From Clostridiales bacterium (GTDB lineage: Bacteria > Bacillota > Clostridia > Christensenellales > Borkfalkiaceae), in NCBI GenBank assembly GCA_015069525.1, contig SVIK01000080.1, positions 1 to 5,935 on the forward strand: a stretch of 5,935 nt of DNA. Direction: 5' to 3'. Below the pieces are notes generated by a model that ran no database searches, had not been told where the DNA came from, and worked only from the letters and a program-made list of their open reading frames with translations. Positions within the stretch are counted from its first letter, which is position 1, and each line of letters opens with the position of its first letter. Shown piece by piece: positions 5,422-5,935 of this stretch. The translations under genes and the position numbers were made by a program.

Positions 5422-5935
5422 GTGTTTAACGTGGAAAAAGCGACCGCAAGCGTTATCCATTGGATACGCGCGTGGTTTGAGGAAAACGGAAAGGGTTGCA
5501 ACGCCGTTATCGGGATTTCCGGAGGAAAGGATTCGAGCGTCGTTGCCTCTTTGTGCGTAGAAGCGTTGGAAAAAGAACGCGTAATTGGCGTACTTATGCC
5601 AAACGGAACGCAAAGCGATATCGATTGCGCGCAACGACTCGTACAACATTTGGGCATTACGCATTATACCTGCAATATTAAAAAGAGCGTGGACGGCGTT
5701 TTGGAGGAAATGCAAAAATGTGGCGTGGACGTATCCCGCCAATCGATTGTCAACCTCCCGCCCCGTATCCGTATGACTACCCTTTACGCGCTCTCGCAAT
5801 CGCTCAACGGGCGGGTGGCGAATACCTGCAATCTTTCCGAGGATTGGGTGGGCTATTCCACGCGCTACGGCGACGCGGCAGGCGATTTCTCGCCCTTGGC
5901 AAGATTTACCGTGCAAGAGGGGAAAGAGATTGGGA
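5422..5935 (+). CDS. nadE: NAD+ synthetase, ammonia-dependent type (3' end beyond window)
   Basis: NadE adenylates nicotinic acid adenine dinucleotide with ATP and amidates it to NAD+, the last step of NAD synthesis. The first 171 residues are visible; ammonia-type enzymes usually have about 240-275. The PP-loop motif SGGKDSS lies at 33-39 after the strand NAVIGI. Further on are VIGVLMPNG (54-62), NLPPRIRMTTLYAL (111-124) and NTCNLSEDWVGYSTRYGDAA (134-153) followed by GDFSPLA. The last block contains the conserved S-E-x-x-x-G-Y-x-T-x-Y-G-D pattern of the synthetase active site. There is no nitrilase-like glutaminase domain in front, so ammonia is the expected nitrogen donor. The start is GTG at 5422, chosen because AAGGAG at 5409-5414 is 7 nt upstream; the in-frame GTG at 5431 is too far away. 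The 18-nt gap after the glutamine synthetase, with no terminator or promoter in it, indicates co-transcription. Confidence 0.95.
   Translation, partial: MFNVEKATASVIHWIRAWFEENGKGCNAVIGISGGKDSSVVASLCVEALEKERVIGVLMPNGTQSDIDCAQRLVQHLGITHYTCNIKKSVDGVLEEMQKCGVDVSRQSIVNLPPRIRMTTLYALSQSLNGRVANTCNLSEDWVGYSTRYGDAAGDFSPLARFTVQEGKEIG

Noticed and set aside
5389..5916. A 175-residue open frame on the minus strand opposite nadE
   Set aside because: It lies antisense to a frame with clear NadE motifs and has no recognisable domain or good ribosome binding site; it is a composition shadow.

Overview
The window looks like a chromosomal segment of a low-to-moderate GC Gram-positive bacterium, most likely an uncultured gut-type member of the Clostridia. 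This is an inference from gene content: a type III glutamine synthetase, a YlmC/YmxH-type PRC-barrel protein typical of spore-forming Firmicutes, strong AAGGAG ribosome binding sites, sigma-A-like promoters and intrinsic terminators with U-tracts. Codon use is similar across all six genes (many ACG, GAC-GTA/GTC and GCG codons), so nothing looks freshly transferred. No mobile element, CRISPR array, rRNA or tRNA was seen.

Layout: positions 1-3019 carry four genes on the minus strand. In transcription order these are a very small PhoU-like protein (2759-3019), a PRC-barrel YlmC/YmxH-like protein with a polyproline tail (2334-2648), an OmpR/PhoB-class response regulator (1442-2107) and its sensor histidine kinase (1-1421, C-terminus beyond the window edge). 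Hairpin/U-tract terminators after the PhoU-like gene (2704-2739) and after the PRC-barrel gene (2250-2278) divide them into at least three transcription units. The response regulator has its own near-consensus promoter (2212-2240) and a leader of about 98 nt. Positions 3313-5935 carry two plus-strand genes, a type III glutamine synthetase (3313-5403) and an ammonia-type NAD+ synthetase (5422 onward, cut by the window end). They are 18 nt apart and read as one operon from a TTGACA/TATAAT promoter at 3207-3236.

Functionally, the right half joins two ATP-dependent ammonia-assimilating steps, glutamine synthesis and the last step of NAD synthesis. The left half is a membrane signalling pair whose stimulus cannot be read from the sequence. 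The single-bundle PhoU-like protein is the least ordinary coding feature. Its upstream region is shared with the glutamine synthetase promoter and holds a 13-nt inverted repeat whose right arm overlaps that promoter's -35 box. No clearly new multi-gene system was found; the points worth following up are the mini-PhoU gene, the candidate operators and leader dyads, and the polyproline tail.
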